Positions 21,048 through 29,542 of a DNA stretch of 64,000 nucleotides are shown in pieces. The notes below the pieces were generated by a model. That model did no database searches. It saw only the letters and a program-made list of their open reading frames with translations, and had not been told where the DNA came from. Numbering within the stretch: position 1 is the first letter of the stretch; each line of letters begins with the position of its first letter. This stretch comes from Acetobacteraceae bacterium. GTDB lineage: Bacteria > Pseudomonadota > Alphaproteobacteria > Acetobacterales > Acetobacteraceae. The stretch spans positions 1 to 64,000 of the forward strand of contig JAKFUL010000023.1 of the NCBI GenBank assembly GCA_021732665.1, in the 5' to 3' direction. Position numbers and translations under genes: made by a program.

Positions 21048-22514
21048 ATGGCTTTCGATGAAATGCGGGATGGCGAGGTGGCACAGGCCACCTATGCCGA
21101 GATCGCCGCCTGGGTGGAGCGCACGCCGCTCGACCAGCTGCGGCAGAAGAGCGCGGAGGCGGAGCTGCTGTTCCGCCGGCTGGGCATCACCTTCGCCGTC
21201 TATGGCGAGGGTGGCGATCCGGAGCGGCTGATCCCTTTCGACATCATCCCGCGCATCATCGCCGCCAGCGAATGGCGGGCGCTTTCGGCCGGGCTGGAGC
21301 AGCGGGTGCGGGCGCTCAACGCCTTCCTGGGCGATGTCTACAACGAGCAGCGCATCCTCAAGGCCGGCATCATCCCCACCGCCCTGATCCTGGAAAACGC
21401 GGCCTATGAGCCGAACATGGTGGGCTTCACGCCCCCCGGCGGCATCTACACCCACATCTCCGGCATCGACATGGTGCGCACCGGGCCCGACGACTTCTTC
21501 GTGCTGGAGGATAATTGCCGCACGCCCTCGGGCGTCTCCTACATGCTGGAGAATCGCGAGGCGATGCTGCGGCTCTTCCCCAAACTCTGCGCCCGCCATC
21601 GCCTGGCACCCGTCAACCGCTACCCGGAACACCTGCTGGCGACGCTGAAATCGGTGGCGCCCGAGCGCGCGGGGCCGGACCCGACGGTGGTGATCCTGAC
21701 CCCGGGCAGCTTCAACTCGGCCTATTACGAGCATTGTTTCCTGGCCGACGAGATGGGCGTGGAGGTGGTGGAGGGCGCCGATCTCTTCGTCGAAAACGAC
21801 GTGGTCTTCATGCGCACCACCGCCGGCCCGAAGCGGGTGGATGTGATCTACCGCCGCATCGACGACGACTTCCTGGACCCCGAATGTTTCCGCGAGGACA
21901 GCCTGGTGGGCGTGCCGGGCGTGATGCGCGCCTACAAGGCGGGCAATGTCACGCTGGCCAATGCGCCGGGTGCCGGCATCGCCGATGACAAGGCGATCTA
22001 CCCCTATGTGCCGGAGATGGTGCGCTTCTATCTCGACGAGGAACCCAGGCTTGCCAATGTGCCGACCTTGCTGTGCGAGCGCGAGGCGGACCGCGCCGAG
22101 GTGCTGGCGAACCTGGAAAAGCTGGTGGTCAAGCTGGCCCGTGGCTCGGGCGGCTATGGCATGATGATCGGGCCACACGCGGATGAGGCGATGCGCGAGG
22201 AATTCGCCCGCCGCATCCGGGAAAAGCCCGGCGACTACATCGCCCAGCCGACGCTGGCGCTCTCCACCGTCCCCACGCTGGCACCCGGCGGCATCGCGCC
22301 ACGGCATGTGGATCTCAGGCCCTTCATCCTGTTCGGGCGGCAGGAGATCACCATGGTGCCGGGCGGGCTGACGCGCGTGGCGCTGCGCGAGGGTTCGCTG
22401 GTGGTCAATTCCAGCCAGGGCGGGGGCACCAAGGACACCTGGGTACTGGAGGAGGCGGCCCCGCCAAGCCAGTCTCAATCGCAGTCGCAGAGCCAGGGCC
22501 AGGGAGACGCCTGA
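21048..22514 (+). CDS. circularly permuted ATP-grasp protein
   Basis: The 488-residue cytoplasmic protein matches the circularly permuted ATP-grasp type 2 family: YGEGGDPERLIPFDIIPRII near the N-terminus, NAFLGDVYNEQRIL, FVLEDNCRTPSGVSYMLENR, and the C-terminal KLARGSGGYGMMIGP. ATP-grasp enzymes join a carboxylate to an amine, so a peptide-ligase-like role is expected; the product is unknown. It is translationally coupled to the alpha-E gene (stop and ATG share one base) and followed by Anbu, a recognised operon theme. The last 15 residues are an unusual Gln-Ser/Gln-Gly repeat. Confidence 0.9.
   Translation: MAFDEMRDGEVAQATYAEIAAWVERTPLDQLRQKSAEAELLFRRLGITFAVYGEGGDPERLIPFDIIPRIIAASEWRALSAGLEQRVRALNAFLGDVYNEQRILKAGIIPTALILENAAYEPNMVGFTPPGGIYTHISGIDMVRTGPDDFFVLEDNCRTPSGVSYMLENREAMLRLFPKLCARHRLAPVNRYPEHLLATLKSVAPERAGPDPTVVILTPGSFNSAYYEHCFLADEMGVEVVEGADLFVENDVVFMRTTAGPKRVDVIYRRIDDDFLDPECFREDSLVGVPGVMRAYKAGNVTLANAPGAGIADDKAIYPYVPEMVRFYLDEEPRLANVPTLLCEREADRAEVLANLEKLVVKLARGSGGYGMMIGPHADEAMREEFARRIREKPGDYIAQPTLALSTVPTLAPGGIAPRHVDLRPFILFGRQEITMVPGGLTRVALREGSLVVNSSQGGGTKDTWVLEEAAPPSQSQSQSQSQGQGDA
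22468..22505 (+). repeat. low-complexity Ser-Gln coding repeat
   Basis: Imperfect 6-base units of the type CAGTCN/CAGAGC encode alternating Ser-Gln and Gly-Gln at the C-terminus of the ATP-grasp protein, immediately before its stop. Such repeats can vary in length by slippage. Confidence 0.6.
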
Positions 22515-23446
22515 TGCTCAGCAGCACCGCCGAATGCCTGTTCTGGCTGGGCCGCTACACGGAGCGCGCGGCGAACATCGCCCGTGGCCTGGGTGTTGCC
22601 AGCCGCATGGCCTCGCTCAGCGCCTCGCTGGGGGGCGAGAGTGCCGAATGGCGCGCGCTTCTCGTCGCCAGCGGCGGCGAGGAGGCCTTCTCCGAGAAAT
22701 ACGAGACCATCTCCCAGGACGCCGTGGTGGATTGGCTGGTGCGCGACCAGGACAACCCGAGCAGCATCTACACCTGCTTCGAGGCGGCACGCCGCAATGG
22801 CCGCGCCGTGCGCACGGCACTCACGGTCGATATGTGGAGCGCGCTGAACGACAGCTGGAATGATTTGCGCAAGCGCGATCTCGCGCGGATCGAGGGCGAG
22901 GAGCTGCCGGCATTCCTCGACTGGGTGCGTGAGCGCGCCCTGCTGTTCAACGGTGCTGCCACCGACACCATGCTGCGCGGCGAGGCCTGGAGGTTTGTCC
23001 AGCTCGGAACGGCGCTGGAGCGGGCGGACAACTCGGCGCGGCTGCTCGATGTGCGGCACGGCATGCTGGCGGTGGGCGAGACGGCGGAATACGCGCAGTG
23101 GCAGGCGGTGCTGGCCTCGGCCTCGGCGGCGCGGGCCTATCAATGGGTGTTCCGCGACCGGCTGGACCCGAAGAAGATCGCCGAATTGCTCATCCTGCGG
23201 CCGGAACTGCCGCGCAGCCTGGTCGCCTGCTTCGGCCGCGTGTCGGAGCTGCTGGAGGCCATCGCCACCGAGCAGGGCGGCCGCCAGGGCGAATGCCACC
23301 GGATGGCCGGCGAATTGCACGCCCGGCTGCGCTATGCCCGGATCGACGATATCTTCGAGGAGGGGCTGCACGTCTTCCTCACCCGCAAGATCGAGCGCGC
23401 CGCGGCCCTGGGCGCGGCGATCGACGGCTTCTACATTCGGGGCTGA
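22514..23446 (+). CDS. alpha-E domain-containing protein (DUF403)
   Basis: The 310-residue, mostly helical protein opens MLSSTAECLFWLGRYTERAANIAR, the characteristic start of the alpha-E family. It also has ALERADNSARLLDVRHGML and FRDRLDPKKIAELLILRPELPRSL. Alpha-E proteins are regularly encoded beside circularly permuted ATP-grasp enzymes, transglutaminase-like proteases and Anbu, in a system proposed to make or process a peptide tag. Biochemical function is not established. The ATG overlaps the ATP-grasp stop by one base. Confidence 0.9.
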   Translation: MLSSTAECLFWLGRYTERAANIARGLGVASRMASLSASLGGESAEWRALLVASGGEEAFSEKYETISQDAVVDWLVRDQDNPSSIYTCFEAARRNGRAVRTALTVDMWSALNDSWNDLRKRDLARIEGEELPAFLDWVRERALLFNGAATDTMLRGEAWRFVQLGTALERADNSARLLDVRHGMLAVGETAEYAQWQAVLASASAARAYQWVFRDRLDPKKIAELLILRPELPRSLVACFGRVSELLEAIATEQGGRQGECHRMAGELHARLRYARIDDIFEEGLHVFLTRKIERAAALGAAIDGFYIRG

Positions 23447-23467
23447 CCACCCGGAGGAAAGCGCCCG

Positions 23468-24199
23468 ATGACCTATTGTGTTGGCCTGTGCCTGGAGCAG
23501 GGCCTTGTGATGCTGGGCGACACCCGCACCAATGCCGGGGTGGACAACATCTCCACCTTCTCGAAGCTGCAGCGGGTGGAGGTGCCGGGCGAGCGGGTGA
23601 TCGGCCTGGCCACCGCCGGCAACCTGGCCATCACCCAGGCGGTCTGGGGCCATTTGCAGGAGGGGGTGTTCCTGGATGGCCAGCGGCTGCGGCTGCCCGA
23701 TGTGCTGAACATGTTCCAGGCGGCGCGGCTGGTGGGGGCGGCGGTGCGGGCGGTCTTCGCGGCCGACGGCCCCACGCTTTCGGCCCAGGGCATCGGCTTC
23801 GATTGCAGCCTGCTGGTGGGCGGGCAGATCGGCGAGGAGCCACCCCGGCTGTTCCTGATCTACGCCGCCGGCAATTTCATCGAGGCCACGGCCGACACAC
23901 CTTTCCTGCAGATCGGCGAGCATAAATACGGCAAGCCCATCCTGGACCGGGTGCTGACCTATGACACGCCCATCGCCGATGGGGTGAAGCTCGCGCTCGT
24001 CTCGATGGACAGCACGCTGCGCTCCAACCTCACCGTCGGCCTGCCGATCGACCTGCTGGAGGTCAAGCGCGACGAGCTGCGGGTGCACCAGTGGCGCCGG
24101 ATGGGCGAGGACGACCCGTATTTCGCCGCGGTGCGGCAGGGTTGGTCGGAGGCGCTGCGGCACGCCTACATGGTCATGCCCGCGCCGGACTGGGCCTGA
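23468..24199 (+). CDS. anbu: Anbu, proteasome-like peptidase
   Basis: The 243-residue protein is an Ntn-hydrolase of the bacterial ancestral-beta-subunit type. It starts MTYCVGL, so after loss of Met the N-terminal Thr2 would be the nucleophile. GDTRTNAGVDNISTFSKL is an Anbu hallmark, with the general-base Asp/Lys region included. Anbu assembles into open rings; its natural substrate is unknown. GGAGG lies upstream of the ATG. It follows the ATP-grasp and alpha-E genes by 21 bases. The transglutaminase-like protease gene often found in this operon is missing. The last 34 bases overlap the convergent glycosyltransferase gene. Confidence 0.92.
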   Translation: MTYCVGLCLEQGLVMLGDTRTNAGVDNISTFSKLQRVEVPGERVIGLATAGNLAITQAVWGHLQEGVFLDGQRLRLPDVLNMFQAARLVGAAVRAVFAADGPTLSAQGIGFDCSLLVGGQIGEEPPRLFLIYAAGNFIEATADTPFLQIGEHKYGKPILDRVLTYDTPIADGVKLALVSMDSTLRSNLTVGLPIDLLEVKRDELRVHQWRRMGEDDPYFAAVRQGWSEALRHAYMVMPAPDWA

Positions 24200-26403
24200 A
24201 GGCAACGCGCGCGCCAGGCATCGCGCAGCGCCGCGGCCAGATTGGCCCCGAAGCGCGGCGCGTCCATCAGCGGTGAGGCCGCCATGCGCGCCCGCATCCC
24301 GGCCCGCAACCCGGCCAGGGCCGGTATTTCATGGGCCGCCGCCACGGCGCGGGCGACATAGCCTGGCCCATCCTCGGCCACCCAATGGCCCAGGCCGAGA
24401 TTGTTGAGATGCGACACGGCGTGCCGGCCCGAGAAACTGCTGCCGGCCATGGCGACGAGCGGCACGCCCATCCACAACGCCTCGCAGGCGGTCAGCCCGC
24501 CGGCATAGGGGAAGGGGTCGAGCGCCACATCGATGTCGTTGTAGCCTTCCAGCAGCGCCTCATGCGGGCTGGGGCCATGCAGTTCCAGCCGTTCCACCGG
24601 CAACCCGGCTCCATGCGCACGGGCGATGAACCGCGCCCTGGTCGCGGCATCGCCCAGCCCATGGGTGCGCAGCACCAGCCGCGCGCGGGGCAGGGCGGCG
24701 AGGATGGCGCCCCAGGCGGAGAGCACGTCCGGCGTGATCTTGGCCAGGTTGTTGAAGCAGCCGAAGGTGACATGGCCGCGGGCCAGGGCGGGCAGGACTC
24801 CCACCGGCGGCGCCCAGGGCGGGGGCGTGTAGCAGACATAGCCATCGGGCATGCGCAGCAGGGATTCGGTGTAATGCGCCTCGCTGCCCGGCGGCGTCTG
24901 CCAGGCATCGGTCAGCATCCAGTCCAGCCCCGGCACGCCGGTGGTGGCGGATTGCGCGCCGACCCATTTGACCTGCACCGGCGCGGGACGATGGGCCAGG
25001 GCGGTGACGCGCCCGCCCTCGCCATGCCCGCCCAGATCGACCAGGATATCTGGCTGATCGGCGCGGATGGTCTCGGCCAGGGCGCCATCCTCCAGCCGCG
25101 GCAATTCCCGCCACAGATCGGCCCGCGCTTGGAAGCGCCGGGCCAAGGCGTCGGGCATCGGCTTGAGGGAGTAGCAGACCACCTCGATCGCCTCCCGCGG
25201 CAGGGCCTCGATCCCCGCCAGGGTGAGCCAGCCCACCGGGTGTCGGCCGAAGGAGGCGCTGAGGAAACCCACCCGCAGCCGCCGGTCGGGCGCGAAGCCG
25301 GGCGCATGCGGGGGGGCCGCGACCTGCGGCAGCCGTGCGCCCAGCAGACTGGCCGTGGCATGCAGCGCCTGGCCAGAGCCGAGCCTGGGGTGATAGGGCT
25401 GGATGCCGAGCCGGCAGCCCAGCGCCAGCACCGTGTTGCCGGCCTGTTCGGAGACGGCCAGCGCCTCCTCCTGCAACCCCTGGCCGCAGAGGGTGAGGGC
25501 GAGGTTGCAGAGCAGCGAGGGCAGGGCGCCGAAATCCGCCACCGCCGCTTCCAGCACCAGCCGCGCTTCGGCCAGCCGATGCAGGCGCAGCAGGGTGATG
25601 CCGTGCTGGCTGCGCAGTTGCACATCGCCGGGCTGCGCCTGGATGGCCTCGGCAAGCAAGGGCTCGGCCTCGCCGTGGCGGCGCTGGTCGGCCAGGTGCA
25701 GGCCCAGCAGGGCGAGGAGGGCCGGGGATTCATCGGACAGGATGGTGGCCAGGCGCAGCGTGGCGATGCCCGCCTCGGTGGCGCCGGCGGCGAGTTCGGC
25801 GAGGCCGATGGCGGCCTGCCAGTGCCATTCCAGCGGCGCCTGGGCGGCCTCCTCGCGCAGATCGGCGGCTTCGACCAGCCGTGCGGCGAGGCGCACCGCC
25901 TCCATCCCGCCCAGCCCGGCGCGGAGCAGGGCGACAACCTCGGCGGCCGAGCCGCGCAGCCGGGCCCGCATCAGCGTCAGGCCATGATCATCCGGTGCCA
26001 GCAGCAGCGCCTGCGCCACCAGCAGCATGGCCTCCTCCACGTCGCCCCGCGCCTCGGCCAGGGTGGCCAGGCCGGCCAGGCTCATGACATGGTCGGGCTC
26101 CACGGCCAGCGCGCCCTCGAAACCGGCGCGCGCCTCCTCCCAGCGCTGCTGCTGGACGGCGATCTGGCCGAGGCGAAAGCGTGGCTCGGCCATGTACGGC
26201 ATGGCCTGGCGGGCGGCGCGCAGATGCGGGCCGGCCTCCGCCAGCCGGCCCAGATCGCCCAGCGCCATGCCCAGGTTGAGCTGCGCCAGCGCCGCCTCCT
26301 CGCCGCTGTCCAGGCAGGCCCGCAGCAGCGGAAGCGCGGCCTCCGTCCGCCCCGCCGCCAACGCGTCCATCGCCATGCGGAAGGGGGCGGCGACGAGGTT
26401 CAA
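24166..26403 (-). CDS. TPR protein with O-GlcNAc-transferase-like (SPINDLY) domain
   Basis: The 745-residue protein has TPR-type helical repeats over about residues 1-340. A glycosyltransferase family 41-like domain follows to the end: RLRVGFLSASFGRHPVG, ILVDLGGHGEGGRVTALAHRPAPVQV, then WVGAQSATTGVPGLDWML, TFGCFNNLAKITPDVLSAWGAIL and the GGLTACEALWMGVP nucleotide-sugar region. Enzymes of this type put a single sugar on Ser/Thr of cytoplasmic proteins. It is the last gene of a run flagellin, flaF, TPR-methyltransferase, this gene, and overlaps the methyltransferase by 4 bases. Flagellin is therefore the likely target. The sugar donor is unknown. There is no signal peptide. Confidence 0.87.
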   Translation of the reverse strand: MNLVAAPFRMAMDALAAGRTEAALPLLRACLDSGEEAALAQLNLGMALGDLGRLAEAGPHLRAARQAMPYMAEPRFRLGQIAVQQQRWEEARAGFEGALAVEPDHVMSLAGLATLAEARGDVEEAMLLVAQALLLAPDDHGLTLMRARLRGSAAEVVALLRAGLGGMEAVRLAARLVEAADLREEAAQAPLEWHWQAAIGLAELAAGATEAGIATLRLATILSDESPALLALLGLHLADQRRHGEAEPLLAEAIQAQPGDVQLRSQHGITLLRLHRLAEARLVLEAAVADFGALPSLLCNLALTLCGQGLQEEALAVSEQAGNTVLALGCRLGIQPYHPRLGSGQALHATASLLGARLPQVAAPPHAPGFAPDRRLRVGFLSASFGRHPVGWLTLAGIEALPREAIEVVCYSLKPMPDALARRFQARADLWRELPRLEDGALAETIRADQPDILVDLGGHGEGGRVTALAHRPAPVQVKWVGAQSATTGVPGLDWMLTDAWQTPPGSEAHYTESLLRMPDGYVCYTPPPWAPPVGVLPALARGHVTFGCFNNLAKITPDVLSAWGAILAALPRARLVLRTHGLGDAATRARFIARAHGAGLPVERLELHGPSPHEALLEGYNDIDVALDPFPYAGGLTACEALWMGVPLVAMAGSSFSGRHAVSHLNNLGLGHWVAEDGPGYVARAVAAAHEIPALAGLRAGMRARMAASPLMDAPRFGANLAAALRDAWRARCLQAQSGAGMTM

Positions 26404-27896
26404 GGCGGGGCTCCGGCCGCCTGCGCCGCCACCAGGAAGCCGGCCAATGCCGCATCGGCCTCCAGCCGCAGCGCCTCACGCCGCAGCAGCAGCGGCACGA
26501 GGCCGGCCGCGGCCAGCGCGCGGCGCAGCCCGGCCTCGCTGTGGCGATAGCGGCCGCTATCGGTCAGCGTCCATTCCGCCGCGTCATCCGAGGCCTCGAC
26601 GGTGAAGAGCAGCAATCCGCCCGGCGCCAGCCGCGCCGTGATGGCGGCCAGCGTGCCATCCAGCGCGCCGAGGTAGCAGAACACGTCCGCGGCAATCACC
26701 GCCTCGTATTGCGTGCCGTCGCGGGCCAGCGCCACGTCGATCTCGGCATGCTCCAGGCTGGTGTAGACGCCCTTCAGCCGCGCCTCCTCCAGCATGGCGG
26801 GGGAAAGATCGACGCCCTTCAGCCGCCCCGCCACCAGATCATGCAGCACCACGCCGATCAGCCCGGTGCCGCAGCCCAGATCCAGCACGTCGCCCAGCTT
26901 GCGCCCCGGCGGCAGGCCGGCGCCCAGCCCCGGGAGCAATGCCTCCAGCGCGCGCAGGATCAGCCCCGGGGCGCGATAGCCCAGGCCCAGAAGCGAGGCC
27001 TCGAAGCCCGCGGCATAGCCGTCGAAAAGATGGGTGACATAGGCGGCGGCGGCCCGCTCGGGCGCCTGCGCGGGATCGTCGAAACTGGCGGCGAGATGGC
27101 CGATATAGGCATCATCCGGCGCCAGCCTGTGAGCCTGCATGAGATGTCCGCGTGCCTGGGGCCGCTGGCCCAGCTTGATCAGCGCATGGGCCGCGATGCT
27201 GTGCAGCGTGGCGTCGTGGCCCAGCGCGGCAAGCCCGGCATTCGCCGCCTCCAGCGCCGCCTGAGGCTGGCCGCGCAGCAGCGCGTTCTGCGCCCGCAGG
27301 CCGAGTGCCAGGCGGCGAGAGGCTTCGGGCAGCAGCAGGCCATCGAGCAGGAAGGCGAGCAGTTCGGCCGTCGCGTCATGCCGGCCCGCGCGCATCATGG
27401 CGTCGGCCAGGCGAAGCGCGCCGCCCGCCTCCTCCGGCGCCTCGCGCCAGACCTCGCCCAGCACGCTGATCGCCTCGTCATGCCGGTCGCTGGCCAGCAG
27501 CGCCTGGCCCAGCAGGATGCGCGCGGCCTCGTCGCGCGGGGCTAGCAGCACGGCGCTGGCGGCATCGCCCAGCGCCTCCCGCGCACGGCCCAGCCGCCCC
27601 AGGGCGCGGGCGCGCGCCAGCAGCAGCGGCAGGCTGCCCTCGTCTGCTTCGGACGCGCCCGCGCAGGCCTCCAGCGCCGCCTGCGGTTCGCCCAGAGCGA
27701 GCAGCGCCTCGGCCAGCGCAATCCAGGCCGCCGGCTCACCCATGGCGGTGGCCGCGGTGCGCAGCAGCGGCAGCGCCTCGGCCGGCTTGCCGGCGGCGAG
27801 CAGGCGCCGGCCCTCCGCCAGCAGGCGCTGGCCCAGGCCGGCCCGGGGCCGGGCGGGAAGACTGGCGGGGCCGGCCGGCGCTGCGGCTTGGCTCAT
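26400..27896 (-). CDS. TPR-repeat methyltransferase
   Basis: The 498-residue protein combines Ala/Leu-rich TPR repeats (about residues 25-280) with a class I SAM methyltransferase domain. Motif I is VLDLGCGTGLIGVVL near residue 340; GVDLSPAMLEEAR and YEAVIAADVFCYLG follow. TPR-fused methyltransferases of this layout are found in alphaproteobacteria near flagellar or glycan genes. The gene begins 4 bases after flaF and overlaps the O-GlcNAc-transferase-like gene by 4 bases (ATGA), so the three are surely co-transcribed. It may methylate flagellin or the sugar attached to it; this is inference from position. No membrane segment or signal peptide is seen. Confidence 0.85.
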   Translation of the reverse strand: MSQAAAPAGPASLPARPRAGLGQRLLAEGRRLLAAGKPAEALPLLRTAATAMGEPAAWIALAEALLALGEPQAALEACAGASEADEGSLPLLLARARALGRLGRAREALGDAASAVLLAPRDEAARILLGQALLASDRHDEAISVLGEVWREAPEEAGGALRLADAMMRAGRHDATAELLAFLLDGLLLPEASRRLALGLRAQNALLRGQPQAALEAANAGLAALGHDATLHSIAAHALIKLGQRPQARGHLMQAHRLAPDDAYIGHLAASFDDPAQAPERAAAAYVTHLFDGYAAGFEASLLGLGYRAPGLILRALEALLPGLGAGLPPGRKLGDVLDLGCGTGLIGVVLHDLVAGRLKGVDLSPAMLEEARLKGVYTSLEHAEIDVALARDGTQYEAVIAADVFCYLGALDGTLAAITARLAPGGLLLFTVEASDDAAEWTLTDSGRYRHSEAGLRRALAAAGLVPLLLRREALRLEADAALAGFLVAAQAAGAPP

Positions 27897-27900
27897 GCGA

Positions 27901-28299
27901 TCAGGCCCACAGGCCGGCGGCGATCTGTTCGTTCATTTCCGCCACGAAAGGCAGGTCGGGCCGCTCCGCCTCGCATTCGCGCAGCACCGCGCGGGCCAGG
28001 CTGGCCAGTTGCGCGCGCAAACCCTTGGGCAGGGCATTGGCCGGGTCGAGCACCGAGACCAGCACGGCGTCCCACAGCCGGCGATTATCGGCCACCGCGC
28101 GGGCGAGGGCGAGCGGCGAGGACTGCGCCTCGGCCTCGCGGATGCTGCGCGTGGCGCGGGCGAAGACCTCCGCTTCCATCTGCTTGGCGCTGATGCGCCG
28201 ACGATAGGCCGCGGCTCCGAGATTGGCGCCAGACAGGGGCGCGGGTCCGGGAAGGGCCGGGCTGGCCTCGATGATGGATGTGCCAAGGGTTTCGGACAT
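27901..28299 (-). CDS. flaF: flagellar biosynthesis regulator FlaF
   Basis: The 132-residue helical protein matches FlaF: AYRRRISAKQMEAEVFARATRSIREA, ALARAVADNRRLWDAVLVSVLDP and LASLARAVLRECEA. FlaF is needed for flagellin production or secretion in alphaproteobacteria such as Caulobacter, where it works with FlbT. No flbT lies beside it here. The gene is 104 bases downstream of flagellin in the same direction, with a terminator-like hairpin between them that could reduce read-through, and 4 bases upstream of the TPR-methyltransferase gene. Confidence 0.88.
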   Translation of the reverse strand: MSETLGTSIIEASPALPGPAPLSGANLGAAAYRRRISAKQMEAEVFARATRSIREAEAQSSPLALARAVADNRRLWDAVLVSVLDPANALPKGLRAQLASLARAVLRECEAERPDLPFVAEMNEQIAAGLWA

Positions 28300-28348
28300 G
28301 GGAATCTGCTATCCTTCTCGACGGCTGCGCGCCGTTTCGACAAAGCGG

Positions 28349-28379
28349 AAAAGCCGGGGCGGCATCCTGCCAAGGCCCC
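28349..28379 (-). terminator. terminator-like hairpin after flagellin gene
   Basis: Read on the minus strand, the outer arms GGGGC/GCCCC (28375-28379 and 28356-28360) and inner arms GGCA/TGCC form a stem of nine pairs with a small bulge. CTTTTCC follows (TTTT at 28349-28352). It lies 25 bases past the flagellin stop and upstream of flaF, so it may give strong flagellin mRNA ends with partial read-through into the modification genes. Confidence 0.55.
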
Positions 28380-28403
28380 GTGAGGTGTTCTTTGCCGCCG
28401 CGA

Positions 28404-29234
28404 TCAGCGGAACAGGCTCAGCAGCGACTGCGGCGCCTGGTTGGCGATGCCCAGCGCCTGGGTGCCCAGCTGCTGGCGGATCTGCAACGACTGCAGCTTC
28501 GCCGATTCCTTCGCCAGATCAGCGTCCACCAACGCGCCCACGCCCGATTCCAGCGCATCGATCTTCTTCTTGTTGAAGTCGACCTGGGTATCGACATAGT
28601 TGGTGCAGCTGCCGAAGCTGTTCAGCGTCGTCAGGGTATTGGTGATGGCGGTGCCGAGCTTGCCCGTCGCCGTCAACGCCGCCGCCGCATCGCCCTGCGT
28701 ATAGGCATTCGCGCCGGAAATGTTGTTGAAGATATTGGCGATGGCATCATACGCCGCCACCGAGTAGTTGTCGCCACTCGAGTTGGTGACGACCTTCACC
28801 GTGGCCCCGCCGGTGTCGATCAGGTTGCGGCCATTATAGTCGGCGTCGGTGATGAACGCCTTGATGTTGTTCGAGAGCTCCTTCACCTGGGTCTGGTACT
28901 GGGTACGCTGCTCGGTGGTGATGGCGCCGTCGGCCAGTTTGACCGTCAGCTCCTTCAGCTTGTTCAGGCTGGTCGAGACGTTCTCCAGGCTGGCCCGGGT
29001 CACGTCCAGCAGGCCCTTGGCGGCGCCCAGCTGTTCATTGGCCGAGGTGGTTGCGGCCACCTCGCCCCGCACGCGCTCGGCCACCGCGAAGGCCGCGCCG
29101 TCGTCACGCGAATCGGCCACGCGCAGGCCGGTCGAGATACGCTTCGATGTCACCGCCAGGGCGTCGTTCGTCTTGTTGAGCGACTGCAACGCCACCTGGG
29201 CGCCGATATTGGTCACGATACTGTTCAAGGCCAT
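28404..29234 (-). CDS. flagellin
   Basis: This 276-residue flagellin has the conserved N-terminal D0/D1 region (MALNSIVTNIGAQVALQSLN, RISTGLRVADSRDDGAAFAVAERV) and the C-terminal D0 helix ending in SAKLQSLQIRQQLGTQALGIANQAPQSLLSLFR. The central variable domain is short (about residues 140-190), typical of alphaproteobacterial flagellins. It contains Ser/Thr residues that could be modified. Flagellin is exported through the flagellar type III system and polymerises into the filament. GAGG lies 9-10 bases before the ATG. It heads a run with flaF, a TPR-methyltransferase and an O-GlcNAc-transferase-like gene. One Cys (SCTNY) is unusual for a flagellin. Confidence 0.95.
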   Translation of the reverse strand: MALNSIVTNIGAQVALQSLNKTNDALAVTSKRISTGLRVADSRDDGAAFAVAERVRGEVAATTSANEQLGAAKGLLDVTRASLENVSTSLNKLKELTVKLADGAITTEQRTQYQTQVKELSNNIKAFITDADYNGRNLIDTGGATVKVVTNSSGDNYSVAAYDAIANIFNNISGANAYTQGDAAAALTATGKLGTAITNTLTTLNSFGSCTNYVDTQVDFNKKKIDALESGVGALVDADLAKESAKLQSLQIRQQLGTQALGIANQAPQSLLSLFR

Positions 29235-29542
29235 CGGTTTTTTCCTCAGACTTGCGGGCGCAGGGTATCCGCGCCCTTCCTGCAGATTGCCGATGGCGCC
29301 TCAACGGAGGGTTAACATGGGCGCGGTTTGAGACAGCCCCGGCCCGGGCAGGGCCGGGCGGCGGCGGCGCACTGCCGCAGGGGCCGCGGCGGGCGGCCCT
29401 CCGCGCCCGGAGATCGGGTCGGTCTGGCCCGCTTTGGCCAGGACTGGCCGGCCTGTCAGCTTTGCGGCTTGCGCGCTTGCCCACCCAAGGGCATGAACGC
29501 GTCCATCGGGGAATCTGGTGGCCCCTTGCGCGGAGGAAATGC
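29235..29542. other. intergenic region between flagellin and pntAA
   Basis: This 308-base divergent spacer must hold promoters for flagellin (minus) and pntAA (plus). Within the flagellin leader a 6-pair hairpin is possible (GGGCGC 29256-29261 with GCGCCC 29271-29276, loop of 9), about 20 bases before the start codon. A GC-rich 8-pair hairpin (29338-29358, CCCGGCCC/GGGCCGGG) has no T-run. No convincing sigma-28 or sigma-54 promoter, tRNA or small gene is visible. Confidence 0.6.

Noticed and set aside
29285-29325. possible sigma-28 promoter for flagellin
   Set aside because: TTAACCCT and GCCATCGG on the minus strand are spaced roughly right but match the sigma-28 consensus too poorly to annotate.
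29338-29358. 8-pair GC hairpin as terminator
   Set aside because: It has no T-run and does not follow a gene on either strand.
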